This document shows positions 56,506 through 64,000 of a DNA stretch of 64,000 bases, piece by piece. The notes beneath the pieces are model-generated. The model saw nothing but the letters and a program-made list of their open reading frames with translations. It was not told where the DNA came from and made no database searches. This DNA is from Lelliottia sp. WAP21. GTDB lineage: Bacteria > Pseudomonadota > Gammaproteobacteria > Enterobacterales > Enterobacteriaceae. The number at the start of each line of letters is the position of its first letter. The first letter of the stretch is position 1. Made by a program: the position numbers and the translations under genes. The stretch is from assembly GCF_020532665.2 (NCBI RefSeq), contig NZ_JAIWPG020000003.1, positions 372,001 through 436,000 of the forward strand, given 5' to 3'.

Positions 56506-57692
56506 TACACCGCCTGGAACAGCGCCGTCATCATGCTGTCATTGGTGCTGATAACTTTGGTATTCGCCTGATAGTTACGCTGCGCCGTCATCAGCCCGAC
56601 CAGCTCCGCCGTCAGATCCACGTTTGACCCTTCCAGCGTGTTCGAGGTCAACGCGCCTAACAGGCCGGTACCCGGTGTGCCGGTCAGCGGCGCACCTGAG
56701 CTGGCGGTTTGCGTCCAGGTGGTGCCATTCTGCGAAGAGAGACCGTTCGGATTGGAGAAGGTCGCCAGAATGACCTGGCCCTGCAGAAGCCGTTCACCGT
56801 TTGAGAAGGTGGCGTAAACGCTGCCATCTTTATCGATCGTCTGCCCGGTGCGTTCGCCGGAGGCATAGCCGTTACCGTTGTTTTTGCTGACGGAAAAATC
56901 AGAACCAAACTGAGTGGTGCCGTTGTAGTTCAGCGCCAGTTCAATTCTTTCCGCCCCGGGAATGTCTGCCGTAATGTTGACGGCCCCGTTAGGCATTTCC
57001 AGTATTCCCTGCTCGGTGAAGGTCATCTTCTGCGTGGTGCCCAGATCCTGGTCATCCATGTAGTAGTGCACTTCCCACTCGTTATCACTGGTCTTCACAA
57101 AATACTGCTTCATGGTGTGCTCACGGCCCAGCGAGTCATACACCTGCGTGGCATAGGTGTGGTTGTAGGACGTTTCGTCCGTGGGATCGAATTTCGCTGT
57201 TTCAGGCAACTTTTCGTTTGCGTTGAGGTTTGCCGTGAAGTCGAGGGTACTGGTCGACTTCGCTGGCAGAGAACCGCTGCTGATCGTCAGGTTGCCCACG
57301 GTACCGGTTTGCACGACGCCATTTGCATCTACCGGATACCCTTGCAGGTACATGCCCTGGTTGTTGATCAAATTGCCGAGACTGTCGGTTTGCATGTAGC
57401 CCGCGCGGGTATACGCCGTGGAGCCCGCGCTGTCACGCATCACAAAAAAGCCGTCACCGTTGATCGCCAAATCGAGGCTGCTGGCAGAGGAAAAGATGCT
57501 TCCGCTTTTGGAAATACTCTGGGCGATCCCGGTCACGCCCACGCCCAGCGGCTGTCCTTCTGCATACAGCGACGCAAACTCCGCGCGGCCTGACTTGAAG
57601 CCCACGGTGCCCGAGTTGGCAATATTGTTGGAGATCGCACCCAGCTGTTGGTTAATGGCATTTAGGCCAGAAATAGCAATGTCAAAGCTCAT
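56505..57692 (-). CDS. lfgE: LfgE, lateral hook protein (FlgE-like)
   Basis: A 395-residue hook subunit. N-terminal SGLNAINQQLGAISNNIANSGTVGFKS and C-terminal ELVGLMTAQRNYQANTKVISTNDSMM are standard, and the central part carries the D1/D2 hook domains. Length is close to E. coli FlgE (402). It polymerises on the rod with LfgD as scaffold. Confidence 0.95.
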   Translation of the reverse strand: MSFDIAISGLNAINQQLGAISNNIANSGTVGFKSGRAEFASLYAEGQPLGVGVTGIAQSISKSGSIFSSASSLDLAINGDGFFVMRDSAGSTAYTRAGYMQTDSLGNLINNQGMYLQGYPVDANGVVQTGTVGNLTISSGSLPAKSTSTLDFTANLNANEKLPETAKFDPTDETSYNHTYATQVYDSLGREHTMKQYFVKTSDNEWEVHYYMDDQDLGTTQKMTFTEQGILEMPNGAVNITADIPGAERIELALNYNGTTQFGSDFSVSKNNGNGYASGERTGQTIDKDGSVYATFSNGERLLQGQVILATFSNPNGLSSQNGTTWTQTASSGAPLTGTPGTGLLGALTSNTLEGSNVDLTAELVGLMTAQRNYQANTKVISTNDSMMTALFQAV

Positions 57693-57704
57693 AGTTGTTC
57701 CTGA

Positions 57705-58397
57705 TTAACTCATTAGTCCCTTTGGGTTTTTGTCACTTGACTGCCCAAACTGCGAAATCGTGTTGTAAGCCACTTCACCAACACCGGTGATATTCAGTAC
57801 CGTTGGGCTGCCGTCGAGCGGAATGCGCACGTTGCTCACCACGCCGCCAACTTCGACAGGCACCTTGGTTTCTTCGGTATCGGTGACCACGGACAGGGTG
57901 TATTTTCCCTCTTTCAGATCCAGTTTTTCAGGGTCGATATCGAAATTCACCGTCCCTTTTTCCTGTTTACCCAGCTCGATTTTGGTCTCGTTACCGCTTT
58001 CATCTTTCAGGATAACGGTGACGGTATTCGCGGCATGACCGAGCGTCAGGCGACCATCAACCGGGGTAGCACCATCGGTCTCAATCGTGTCGGTTTGCAC
58101 CATCACTTTTTGTCCGACCAGGTTACCCGTCGAGAGCGTCTGCAGGTTGTCCATCAGCACGGCGTTATTCGCCATCAGCTGCGACATGGTCTCCATCGAC
58201 TGTACCTGGGTAAGCTGTGCGAGCTGACTCACATACTCGGTGCCATCCGTGGGATTCAGGGGATCCTGATTCTGAATTTGCGCCACCAGCAGCTGCATAA
58301 ACAGGTTATTCATGCCCGCCGCTGAGTTGTCATTAGAAGAAACACCGCTGCCATAGGGGGTGGTGCCGGATTGGGTGGAAACGCCATTCACACTCAT
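57705..58397 (-). CDS. lfgD: LfgD, hook cap/scaffold protein (FlgD-like)
   Basis: A 230-residue hook-capping protein with the conserved NNLFMQLLVAQIQNQDPLNPTDGTEYVSQLAQLTQVQSMETM segment (about 30-75) and a C-terminal Ig-like/tudor FlgD domain. It caps the hook during assembly and is replaced by LfgK. Confidence 0.95.
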   Translation of the reverse strand: MSVNGVSTQSGTTPYGSGVSSNDNSAAGMNNLFMQLLVAQIQNQDPLNPTDGTEYVSQLAQLTQVQSMETMSQLMANNAVLMDNLQTLSTGNLVGQKVMVQTDTIETDGATPVDGRLTLGHAANTVTVILKDESGNETKIELGKQEKGTVNFDIDPEKLDLKEGKYTLSVVTDTEETKVPVEVGGVVSNVRIPLDGSPTVLNITGVGEVAYNTISQFGQSSDKNPKGLMS

Positions 58398-58400
58398 GTA

Positions 58401-58826
58401 TTACGCCTCGCCAAGACGCAGCAGGCTTTGCTGCATACTTTTCACATTGTTAAGCACATCCACGTTAGTTTCGAAGTTGCGCGACGCAGACATCATGTCG
58501 GCCATCTCCTCCACCACGTTGATATCCGGGTACCAGACATAACCGTCCTGGTTTGCCATCGGGTGATGGGGCTCATAACGTTGCACCGCATTCCCGGACT
58601 CCACGACGTCCATCACCTGAACGCGGGCGCCTGACAGCGCCTTGTCGTGCATCAATTCATCATTCTGGTAAATTGCCGCGAAAACCGGGCGTCGCGCTTT
58701 GTAGACATTGCCTTCATCCAGCGCCGGCGTTTCGGCGTTGGCCAGGTTACTGGCGATGGTGTTCAGGCGGACGGTTTGCGCTGTCATCGCCGAACCCGAC
58801 ACGCGGTAAATATCGCTAAAAGCCAT
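58401..58826 (-). CDS. lfgC: LfgC, proximal rod protein (FlgC-like)
   Basis: A 141-residue FlgC with SAMTAQTVRLNTIASNLANAETPA at the N-terminus and PDINVVEEMADMMSASRNFETNVDVLNNVKSM at the C-terminus, normal length. It lies 3 bp before lfgD in the operon. Confidence 0.95.
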   Translation of the reverse strand: MAFSDIYRVSGSAMTAQTVRLNTIASNLANAETPALDEGNVYKARRPVFAAIYQNDELMHDKALSGARVQVMDVVESGNAVQRYEPHHPMANQDGYVWYPDINVVEEMADMMSASRNFETNVDVLNNVKSMQQSLLRLGEA

Positions 58827-58845
58827 TTTTAATCACCTGATTCAA

Positions 58846-59196
58846 TTACTTACCTTCAATTGCTTTTTTCAGACCGGTAAATTTCATGTTTAAAAACGCC
58901 AGGCTCATCTGGTAGTCCTGCGTGTTTTTTGAAAACTCGGCCTGCTCCACATCCAGCGCAACGGTGTTGCCGTCCGATGAGGGTTGATACGGCACGCGAT
59001 ACATCTCCTGCGGCGCTGAGGCGGGAAAGAAATCCCGCGCTGAACGTTGCATCTCCGCGGCAAAATCAATATCTTTAGCCTGGAAATTGGGGGTATCGAC
59101 GTTAGCCAGGTTTGCTGAAAGCAGTTCCGCCCTGGAAAGTCGAAGTGCTACAGCTTGCGGATGAACGCCCAATGCCTTATCAAACGTAATACTCAC
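58846..59196 (-). CDS. lfgB: LfgB, proximal rod protein (FlgB-like)
   Basis: A 116-residue FlgB with the LRLSRAELLSANLANVDTPNFQAKDIDF motif. It is the first gene of the lfgBCDEFGHIJKL-lafW operon. The operon is read from a near-perfect sigma54 promoter about 55 bp upstream, and GGAGTGAG precedes the ATG. Confidence 0.95.
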   Translation of the reverse strand: MSITFDKALGVHPQAVALRLSRAELLSANLANVDTPNFQAKDIDFAAEMQRSARDFFPASAPQEMYRVPYQPSSDGNTVALDVEQAEFSKNTQDYQMSLAFLNMKFTGLKKAIEGK

Positions 59197-59250
59197 AACT
59201 CACTCCTTCGTGATGTTGGACTGCGATAGTTCACTTGCTTAACGCCATTA

Positions 59251-59266
59251 AGCAACTATCGTGCCA
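59251..59266 (-). promoter_or_regulatory. sigma54 promoter of the lfgB operon
   Basis: Minus-strand TGGCACGATAGTTGCT has GG and GC 10 bases apart and matches the consensus. It differs by a single spacer base, apart from the final T, from the lafB promoter at 46323, indicating a shared sigma54 activator (LafK in known lateral systems, outside this window). Confidence 0.92.
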
Positions 59267-59279
59267 GGTTTATAACATC

Positions 59280-60065
59280 ATGAATTTATTGTATTTAATG
59301 TCATTACCTCCTGTTATAAGGAAGGTTTTTTTCCGCTGGAATCTCGCGGCAGCGCTGCTGTGCTTGTCGACCTTTCCTGCTCTGGCTCAGCCTTCTCCCT
59401 CTACCGCCCGTAAGCAGGTGTATGCTCGCGTGCAGCAACAGGCAGCCGATGTCATTCGCCAGGAAGCAGAACGCAACCGATGGCAGGACTACCAGGCCAA
59501 ACTTAACCTGTTTATTCCGGCCGAAATCTCGCAGTACGCCCCCTGTCAAACGCCTCTGAGCGTGAGTGCGCCGGGAGGCGAGCGTCTGGATTTGCGCCGT
59601 CTGCGTTTTGACGTGCGCTGTGAGGCCGGTCAGGGATGGGAGGTGGCGGTGACCGTGAAGCCCGATATCTATCTTCAGGTTCTGATGGCTAAGGAGACGC
59701 TTGAACGCGGCCACGTTCTGAGCGCCTCTGACGTTACGCTTCGCAAATTCAATATCAGCACTTTGCGCGGCGGCTATGTCACCCGACCGGATGATGTGGT
59801 TGGCCTGACGCTTAAGCGTCGTCTGCGCGAGTTGCAGCCGCTGAGCATGAGCCAGCTTGACTCGCCAGTGCTGGTCGAGCGTGGACAACGCGTGTTGATG
59901 ATTGCCAGTCAGGACGGAGTGGAAGCCCGCACCATGGGCATCGCCAGTAAAAAAGGGCGTAAGGGGGAGATGATTAAAGTTAAAAATGAAAGCAGCGAAC
60001 GTGACGTCACCGCCACCGTCATCGACATGGGCGTAGTGAGGACAGGCTATACCTCGACGCGATAA
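59280..60065 (+). CDS. lfgA: LfgA, P-ring assembly chaperone (FlgA-like)
   Basis: About 261 residues: an N-terminal signal segment (RWNLAAALLCLSTFPALAQ) and an SAF/FlgA domain with LMAKETLERGHVLSASDVTLRKFN. FlgA assists P-ring assembly by LfgI in the periplasm. It is divergent from lfgB. The start is uncertain: ATGs at 59280 and 59298 both lack a strong ribosome site, and a TTG further up at 59235 is less likely. Confidence 0.88.
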   Translation: MNLLYLMSLPPVIRKVFFRWNLAAALLCLSTFPALAQPSPSTARKQVYARVQQQAADVIRQEAERNRWQDYQAKLNLFIPAEISQYAPCQTPLSVSAPGGERLDLRRLRFDVRCEAGQGWEVAVTVKPDIYLQVLMAKETLERGHVLSASDVTLRKFNISTLRGGYVTRPDDVVGLTLKRRLRELQPLSMSQLDSPVLVERGQRVLMIASQDGVEARTMGIASKKGRKGEMIKVKNESSERDVTATVIDMGVVRTGYTSTR

Positions 60066-60081
60066 AAAGTGACGTACCGTT

Positions 60082-60108
60082 TAAGTTTTTCCGTGAATGC
60101 GCCGCTTT
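60082..60108 (+). promoter_or_regulatory. sigma28-type (LafS) promoter of lfgM
   Basis: TAAG, 15-base spacer and GCCGCTTT, the same form as the lafA promoter, 80 bp before lfgM. Confidence 0.75.
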
Positions 60109-60120
60109 GTTCCCATAAGG

Positions 60121-60149
60121 CGCCAGGAAAAGTCGTTTCCGCCCTGGCG
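60121..60149. other. Hairpin in the lfgM leader
   Basis: CGCCAGGAAA (60121-60130) can pair with TTTCCGCCCTGGCG (60136-60149) apart from a small bulge. It lies between the predicted sigma28 promoter and lfgM and could end lfgA transcripts or control lfgM translation. Confidence 0.5.
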
Positions 60150-60187
60150 AAAACAACCAATAAAAATTCCGATGATGGAGTAATGCG

Positions 60188-60460
60188 ATGAAAGTGACAT
60201 CCACCCAGTACGCAATGGCAAGCGCGATCAACCAGGCCAGCAGTACGGTCCCGACGCGCACCACCGACGCTGAAGAGATGAAAACGACACGAACCGCAGC
60301 CATCGATCCTGTGCTGGGCGACGCGCAGGCGCAGCTGTCCGCATTGCCGGAAGTGGATATGGCGCGCGTCGCCAGTATGAAAGAGGCGATTGCGAGTGGC
60401 CAAATCAGTATCAATATTGATTCGCTCGCCAGCGCGATTGAAAAATATTATCAGAGGTAA
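60188..60460 (+). CDS. lfgM: LfgM, anti-sigma28 factor (FlgM-like)
   Basis: A 90-residue FlgM: disordered N-terminal half, C-terminal sigma-binding helices with VDMARVASMKEAIASGQISINIDSLASAI. It should inhibit LafS until the lateral hook is complete and then be exported. ATGGAG precedes the start, and lfgN follows after 2 bp. Confidence 0.93.
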   Translation: MKVTSTQYAMASAINQASSTVPTRTTDAEEMKTTRTAAIDPVLGDAQAQLSALPEVDMARVASMKEAIASGQISINIDSLASAIEKYYQR

Positions 60461-60462
60461 TA

Positions 60463-60900
60463 ATGAGTAACGCCGCACAGAGCGTAAAAATGCTGGTTCA
60501 GGGTATGGTAGAGGATCGGAAAACCTATTCTGAACTCAGGGCCCTGCTGGTCGATCAGCGACAGTGGCTCATTGCACGCGATGCGGCAAAGCTGGAGACG
60601 CTCAACCCGCAGATGATGGCGCTTTACGCGCAGTTATCGCAAAACAGTCAACAGCGCTATCAATTGCTGACCCAGTTAGGTATCCCTGCTGGTTCACCCG
60701 GCCTGCGCACGCTCTTCTCCCGCCTTCCCGCCCCCCATCAAAATCAGTTAACGGCCCTTTGGGAATCGCTTGAGCAGATTGCGGCCGAGTGCAAAGCGCT
60801 TAATGACCGCAATATCACCGTACTGTCGATGCAGCAGGAGATTTTGCAAAACCTACTGAACATCAGCGAGCCGGAAAACTGGCTTTATGCACAGGGATGA
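60463..60900 (+). CDS. lfgN: LfgN, export chaperone for hook-associated proteins (FlgN-like)
   Basis: A 145-residue, largely helical FlgN-type protein (SVKMLVQGMVEDRKTYSELRALLVDQRQWLIARD). In primary systems FlgN chaperones FlgK and FlgL. It lies directly after lfgM and ends 23 bp before the convergent glycosyltransferase block. Confidence 0.88.
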   Translation: MSNAAQSVKMLVQGMVEDRKTYSELRALLVDQRQWLIARDAAKLETLNPQMMALYAQLSQNSQQRYQLLTQLGIPAGSPGLRTLFSRLPAPHQNQLTALWESLEQIAAECKALNDRNITVLSMQQEILQNLLNISEPENWLYAQG

Positions 60901-60923
60901 CCCCCTTTCCGCCTTCAGACCCG

Positions 60924-61571
60924 CTAAGAAACGTTTATGTTGACGAGCTGGTCATTTAACCCCTTTGTGGAACCCCATATTTGACGTGCAAACACATGGC
61001 CTTTGCCAAGATATCGCTGCCCGGTAAAATGTTCCGGGATAAAATAGTGACTTGGCCACAGGGTGATATTTGAATACTTTAGGCGGTTAATCGTCTCGCT
61101 TAGCAACAGCGGCCCGGTTACCCGCCAGGGAAGGTCGTCAAGCACCGTTTTTCGTCTGCCCAGTTCCATAATCAGCTCGGCGATCAGGGCGGCACGTGAC
61201 TCAGCGGCGAGATAACCATTTGCCACCAGACCCGGCCTGACCATTTCATTTTCCATACTGGCACAGACCTGGCTATCAAATAGCCAGTCTTCAAGGGGGC
61301 GAAGACAGACACTGTCCGCATCGACCGTAAAACCGCCATGGTGAAACAAAATTTCATAACGCATTATATCGGCTGCGCCGCACATCCGATTAGCGGCCAC
61401 CATAGCGTTGATATGCTTCTGATTAATCCATTTCACTGTTTTTAGTTCGTGATTTCCCCAAATTTTGACAATCCAATCAGGATTGAATTTCCGCCAGGTA
61501 TGAATCATCTCGCGTGGGGTTTTCTGTTCGTCACCAATCCAGACAATATGGATAATTTTAGGGATTCTCAT
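60924..61571 (-). CDS. Glycosyltransferase of the DXD sugar-binding (GT32-like) family
   Basis: A 215-residue cytosolic enzyme beginning IPKIIHIVWIG, with the nucleotide-sugar motif in AADIMRYEILFHHGGFTVDADS (DAD as the DXD metal site). GT32-like enzymes transfer a hexose from an activated donor. AAGG lies 7 bases before the ATG. It is the last gene of a four-gene block running toward lfgN. Flagellin is the likeliest acceptor because the block interrupts a lateral flagellar cluster; a surface polysaccharide is the alternative. Confidence 0.85.
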   Translation of the reverse strand: MRIPKIIHIVWIGDEQKTPREMIHTWRKFNPDWIVKIWGNHELKTVKWINQKHINAMVAANRMCGAADIMRYEILFHHGGFTVDADSVCLRPLEDWLFDSQVCASMENEMVRPGLVANGYLAAESRAALIAELIMELGRRKTVLDDLPWRVTGPLLLSETINRLKYSNITLWPSHYFIPEHFTGQRYLGKGHVFARQIWGSTKGLNDQLVNINVS

Positions 61572-61580
61572 TGCGATGCC

Positions 61581-62258
61581 TTAGGATGAAATCGTACTGA
61601 GTTCTTTATAAAAATGCGCGGTATAGTCCATATTGCCATCTTCAATATCGGATTGCCCAGGAGCCTGGTGCCCTGCCACGGGATGCAGACCAAACCATCG
61701 ATCTCGTTTCATTAAAGGCATCCACATGACATCTACCGTATAATCGTACTTATTGCCGCCCTGAAGAAGACGTTCTACAGACAAGGTAAAAGCCTCTCTG
61801 AGTACAGATAAATAGCGCCGGTTTACCAGATAAGCGCATGCACAGAGCGCAAAGACAGGTTTGATAAGCTTATCCGTACTTCTGAAACGAATCACTTGAT
61901 GATAATTCGCACTCAACAAGGCGGCGTCCCATTCAAGGTGACTCAGTGCGGATAAGAAATGATTAAAACGTAATTCAGAAGCGGGATCCTTATTGAATAT
62001 CATGTCATCTTCCAGGACCAGGATATTCCCCCAGTCCTGTTCAATAGCTTTGGTTAATACTTCCCGATGTGACTGCGCACAGCCTATTTGACCAATTAAA
62101 TGTCGCCTGGCTTCCAGGCGATAAATTTTATTTTCCGGAATGCCAAGCGCTTTTAATTCCGCTTCAATATTCTTTTTACGATCTTTCCGCTCTTTTAAAT
62201 TGATATAAATAACTTTGTCGATCAAATGCCAGTCAATATCCATGCTCGCTCTCGCCAT
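61581..62258 (-). CDS. Glycosyltransferase family 25
   Basis: A 225-residue GT25-type enzyme: IDKVIYINLKERKDRKKNIEAELKALGI at the N-terminus, GCAQSHREVLTKAIEQ, and ILVLEDDMIF carrying the acidic metal motif. GT25 members add galactose or related sugars to LPS or proteins. It lies 9 bp before the GT32-like gene, so the two probably work in sequence on one acceptor. A second in-frame ATG at 62243 is an alternative start. Confidence 0.85.
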   Translation of the reverse strand: MARASMDIDWHLIDKVIYINLKERKDRKKNIEAELKALGIPENKIYRLEARRHLIGQIGCAQSHREVLTKAIEQDWGNILVLEDDMIFNKDPASELRFNHFLSALSHLEWDAALLSANYHQVIRFRSTDKLIKPVFALCACAYLVNRRYLSVLREAFTLSVERLLQGGNKYDYTVDVMWMPLMKRDRWFGLHPVAGHQAPGQSDIEDGNMDYTAHFYKELSTISS

Positions 62259-62273
62259 AATGAAGTCTTCAGT

Positions 62274-63251
62274 TTAAATCAACGATAGACCGCAAAGCAG
62301 AGTGTAATCGGCAGTATTCGTTCCGATCTCTACATCCTGATCCTGCCCCTGCCACGTAAACCATGCGCTGAACAACGCCACAAAATCCTCTTCCGTAAGC
62401 TGGTCGTTATCTTCCAGCCACAGGGCACACAGCATTTTTAGCTGGAAGAACTGGCCGGTCAGCAATTTGAACGCACTGCCGTAGTTGGTTGCGTTCGCCC
62501 CCGGGAAATGGTCACCGTATAAGCGATACAGCAAAATATTCAGCGCAATATGTGGCTGTTCTACCAGGAGAGGAATGGAAATCACATCGAGCGTGCGCAG
62601 GCGCTCCTGCAACCGCGCGGGAGGCAGAACGGCAAGCTCGCTGAGCTTAAACATCAGCTTCATTTTTGCCATGGCCGGCAGATTCAGGTTCAGTCGCATC
62701 TTGCCCATACTTCCCAGCGCCTCGACGCGGTTCACTTCAATGGGCGGCAAGAGAGAAAATTGCTCGTTCAAAATACCGCTATCGGCCAGGTGGGAGAGTT
62801 GCTCCCCCATCTCGACCAGATTCTGCGGATCGCGCTGGTTCTCATCCCGGTACCGCTGAGCCTTACTGAGTAACACGCCAATGGCATAGAGACGACTCTC
62901 CAGAAAGAGCTCAGGATGCACAGCCAGCTGAATACACTGCTGATTCAGCGCCTCATCCCAAAGATTTTCTTCACGCGCATCGCTGGCGCTCACTTCACCG
63001 GTATGAAGCATAAAGGCTTCCGGATTGAGTAAAATTTCACGCGCGGCACTTTCGCACGCGGCGTTGAGGCTATCGCGTTGCTGATGACCCACCGTGATAC
63101 GCGTCACCGGCCAGTCGTCAGACGCAGAGAGGCAGGTCGGACAGGCACACTTTTCCTGTCGATGGTTAAAACGGATAACGTATTCAGGTTGGTAATGTTC
63201 AATTAATTCCATACAGGCTGCTCCAGCCGCTGCTTCGGCGGCATTCGTCAT
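62274..63251 (-). CDS. FliB-like flagellin lysine-N-methylase (probable)
   Basis: A 325-residue protein with a cysteine cluster CACPTC near residue 36 and helical segments similar in pattern to Salmonella FliB, including a C-terminal AFKLLTGQFFQLKMLCALWLE region. It is about 75 residues shorter than Salmonella FliB. FliB methylates surface lysines of flagellin. Overlap with the upstream gene by 4 bp (ATGA) and location in the lateral cluster support the call, but similarity is moderate and should be checked with a profile search. Confidence 0.6.
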   Translation of the reverse strand: MTNAAEAAAGAACMELIEHYQPEYVIRFNHRQEKCACPTCLSASDDWPVTRITVGHQQRDSLNAACESAAREILLNPEAFMLHTGEVSASDAREENLWDEALNQQCIQLAVHPELFLESRLYAIGVLLSKAQRYRDENQRDPQNLVEMGEQLSHLADSGILNEQFSLLPPIEVNRVEALGSMGKMRLNLNLPAMAKMKLMFKLSELAVLPPARLQERLRTLDVISIPLLVEQPHIALNILLYRLYGDHFPGANATNYGSAFKLLTGQFFQLKMLCALWLEDNDQLTEEDFVALFSAWFTWQGQDQDVEIGTNTADYTLLCGLSLI

Positions 63252-64000
63252 TGAAAATTTTTACGGAAAAACCAGTGGGTACAGTCGACCGTTTCACCGC
63301 TTCGCGGATCCTCTGTCTCAGATAAAAAGGCAAAACTTGGCTGAAGACCCAACCAGCAATGGGATTGCATTTGCCCAGGCCAACAGGCGTCCAGGGTGAG
63401 TCCGTTTTCCTGCGCCTGTCGATACTGCTGCAATAGCGTGGGGATATAGTCTCCATTCACCGCGTAGGCACAGCCGCAGCCGCCAGCAAGAAGTCGTGCC
63501 ACACCGGGCAGCGCCTTGAGCAGGGAAATACGTTCGTAACGCCCGCCCAATAGCAACGCCTGCCACTGAATATGCGGCAACCGCGTGAGGAGTTGATTCA
63601 CGGTTTTCAACGAGATCTCTTTACGCACAAACTTCACGGAGACATCCAGCAGCAATAGGCTGCGCCAGCCTTCACGCTGCGCGTGTTCCAGTGCGCGCAC
63701 GTGCCTTTCCAGCTCGTTCTCGTGCTGCCCGCACGGAAAAGGGACCCACTGCGACTCGCTCAGCCCCAACGAAGCCAGCGCCTGCCGCTGTGACTCAAGC
63801 GCCTCGGGCTTTGCCGGGTCGTACAGCACCGCCACGCGGTCAAATGCGTGCCAGTGTACGGCGGCGCTTAAGGGGGCCTGATTCAGACGACGGTAGTGGC
63901 TGAGCAAGTTCCGATCGGAGACAAAATCCTCCAGGGTGAGATCAACGGGCTGAGAGGACCCCAGAACAAAATCTTTATCGTAGGTATTGGCACTGTGGGA
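63248..64000 (-). CDS. Glycosyltransferase-like protein, 5' end outside the window
   Basis: The frame stays open from the window edge (64000) to the stop at 63248, giving at least 250 residues, so a TTG at 63907 is not the true start. The segment FDRVAVLYDPAKPEALESQRQAL and the later AGGCGCAYAVNGDYIPTLLQQYRQA follow the layout of GT25 enzymes, resembling the neighbour at 61581. The usual acidic metal motif is replaced by LLLLDVSVKF, so activity is uncertain. It starts the modification block and overlaps the FliB-like gene. Confidence 0.55.
   Translation of the reverse strand, partial: SHSANTYDKDFVLGSSQPVDLTLEDFVSDRNLLSHYRRLNQAPLSAAVHWHAFDRVAVLYDPAKPEALESQRQALASLGLSESQWVPFPCGQHENELERHVRALEHAQREGWRSLLLLDVSVKFVRKEISLKTVNQLLTRLPHIQWQALLLGGRYERISLLKALPGVARLLAGGCGCAYAVNGDYIPTLLQQYRQAQENGLTLDACWPGQMQSHCWLGLQPSFAFLSETEDPRSGETVDCTHWFFRKNFQ

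Noticed and set aside
61581-63907. Modification block as an O-antigen or capsule locus
   Set aside because: No polymerase, flippase or nucleotide-sugar synthesis genes are present, and a FliB-like gene is interleaved; flagellin modification fits better, although not proven.

Overview
The window is chromosomal DNA of an enterobacterium. Gene content and order (alsRBACEK, fdhF, yjcO, gltP, acs-yjcH-actP, yjcE, ghxP, SraL, soxR/soxS, pdeC, yjcB) follow the E. coli als-to-sox segment closely, and many proteins look nearly identical to E. coli ones. The nrf operon is missing between gltP and acs, yjcF is replaced, and a lateral-flagella cluster follows yjcB. This suggests Enterobacter, Lelliottia or a close relative; the genus is an inference from memory, not a search result.

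Layout. 1-5.7 kb: D-allose regulator (cut by the window edge), ABC transporter, epimerase and kinase. 5.7-15.1 kb: an accessory sugar island made of a CUT2 ABC transporter, a D-lyxose isomerase, a class II ketose-bisphosphate aldolase and a PfkB kinase, flanked by a TorS-like hybrid kinase and an OmpR-type regulator, with TorR-box-like sites in the divergent promoter region. 15.4-17.5 kb: fdhF, a selenoprotein gene with in-frame UGA, SECIS hairpin and sigma54 promoter. 17.7-18.0 kb: a hok-type toxin locus. 18.1-24.7 kb: yjcO, gltP, acs, yjcH, actP. 24.8-28.3 kb: a Gfo/Idh/MocA oxidoreductase, a CidAB/LrgAB-type pair and its LysR regulator. 28.3-37.6 kb: yjcE, ghxP with PurR-like boxes, a glutathione S-transferase, the sRNA SraL, soxR/soxS, pdeC, a diguanylate cyclase and yjcB.

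37.8-64 kb: about half of a secondary (lateral, Flag-2) flagellar system: hook, rod and ring genes (lfgB to lfgL), lfgA/M/N, hook-associated lafW, a ToxR-like membrane regulator with a small partner, flagellin, cap, chaperone, hook-length control, FliL-like, sigma28 and motor genes (lafA to lafU). Two near-identical sigma54 promoters (lfgB, lafB) and two matching sigma28-type promoters (lafA, lfgM) give a readable two-tier regulon. Right of lfgN lies a flagellin-modification block (two or three glycosyltransferase-like genes and a FliB-like methylase) that runs off the window.

The least expected part is the 3' end of the lafB-to-lafU operon, which continues without an obvious break into an NlpC/P60 cell-wall hydrolase, a ParM/StbA-type actin and a ParR-like partner. 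The lateral LfgJ here lacks a hydrolase domain, so the NlpC/P60 protein may supply the missing wall-opening activity. An actin filament system co-transcribed with flagellar motor genes on a chromosome deserves attention.
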